A DNA stretch of 6,897 nucleotides from Pseudomonadota bacterium (lineage in GTDB: Bacteria > Pseudomonadota > Gammaproteobacteria > Burkholderiales > SG8-39): assembly GCA_021848555.1 (NCBI GenBank), contig JAJZUN010000144.1, forward strand, positions 1 to 6,897, given 5' to 3'. A program made the translations under genes and the position numbers. A model generated the notes under the pieces. That model made no database searches. It saw only the letters and a program-made list of their open reading frames with translations, and was not told the DNA's origin. The first letter of the stretch is position 1; every line of letters begins with the position of its first letter. Below are positions 6,701-6,897 of this stretch, one piece after another.

Positions 6701-6897
6701 GTGACGCAAATATCTCCCGAGCCCCCTGCGCCGATTCGCCCATTGACGCTGTGGCTGCAGCGCCTCGCTTCGCTCAAGCTGACGCTCGCGATCATCGCGC
6801 TGCTGCTGGCGGGATCGGCGGTGGCGCTCGAAAGCCGCGAACAGATGACCTGGCCGCTGGTTCTGCCGCTCGCGTTGTTCGCCGCCAACCTGGGCGC
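6701..6897 (+). CDS. ResB-like cytochrome c maturation membrane protein, 3'-truncated
   Basis: About 65 residues are visible before the window ends. After a Pro-rich N-terminus (TQISPEPPAPIRPLTLW) comes LQRLASLKLTLAIIALLLAG, where the (A/S)SLKLT element leading into the first transmembrane helix is typical of the ResB family. A short polar loop (LESREQMTW) and a second hydrophobic segment (PLVLPLALFAANLGA) follow. ResB proteins work with ResC/CcsA in system II to deliver and attach haem to exported apocytochromes. The short loop between the two helices differs from standard ResB, so this may be a divergent ResB-like paralogue dedicated to this locus. The start is uncertain: GTG at 6701 fits the family best, but GTG at 6665 and TTG at 6683 are in frame and no Shine-Dalgarno is convincing. 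It follows the 11-haem gene by 51 nt with no terminator, consistent with the same transcript. Confidence 0.62.
   Translation, partial: MTQISPEPPAPIRPLTLWLQRLASLKLTLAIIALLLAGSAVALESREQMTWPLVLPLALFAANLG

Overview
This is a high-GC segment in which every supported gene lies on the + strand, packed as one apparent operon. Base composition, codon use and the gene families suggest a Gram-negative betaproteobacterium, possibly of the iron- or sulfur-oxidising Gallionellales/Nitrosomonadales/Rhodocyclales type. No marker gene is present, so the taxonomic call is an inference.

Layout, left to right. (1) nt 2-709: the 3' part of an alpha-helical, TPR-like protein with three similar hairpin segments; its start lies upstream of the window. 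(2) nt 718-1338 and (3) nt 1345-1743: two consecutive small secreted triheme c-type cytochromes of the c7-type triheme domain family. They share the same motif layout and look like tandem paralogues. (4) nt 1755-2984: a secreted NHL/six-bladed beta-propeller protein with nine tandem PG(F/Y)Pxx hexapeptides between signal peptide and propeller. (5) nt 2944-4083: a second NHL propeller protein, this one a lipoprotein with a clear lipobox, overlapping gene 4 by 41 nt. (6) nt 4073-6649: a large secreted cytochrome with 11 CXXCH haem-binding motifs and a degenerate cysteine/histidine remnant at its C-terminus, overlapping gene 5 by 11 nt. (7) from about nt 6701 to the right edge: the N-terminus of a membrane protein resembling ResB, the system II cytochrome c maturation protein.

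The genes make sense as a set. Seventeen covalent haem sites (3+3+11) are encoded in under 6 kb, along with two extracytoplasmic propeller scaffolds, one membrane-anchored and one with a flexible Pro/Gly linker, and a likely maturation factor. The inference is a dedicated extracytoplasmic electron-transfer module, possibly part of a conduit carrying electrons across the envelope to or from an extracellular or mineral partner. The outer-membrane porin expected of a classical porin-cytochrome conduit is not in this window, so direction of electron flow, substrate and localisation of the 11-haem protein remain open. No RNA gene, mobile element, CRISPR array or convincing terminator was seen, and there is no gene-free stretch over 51 nt.
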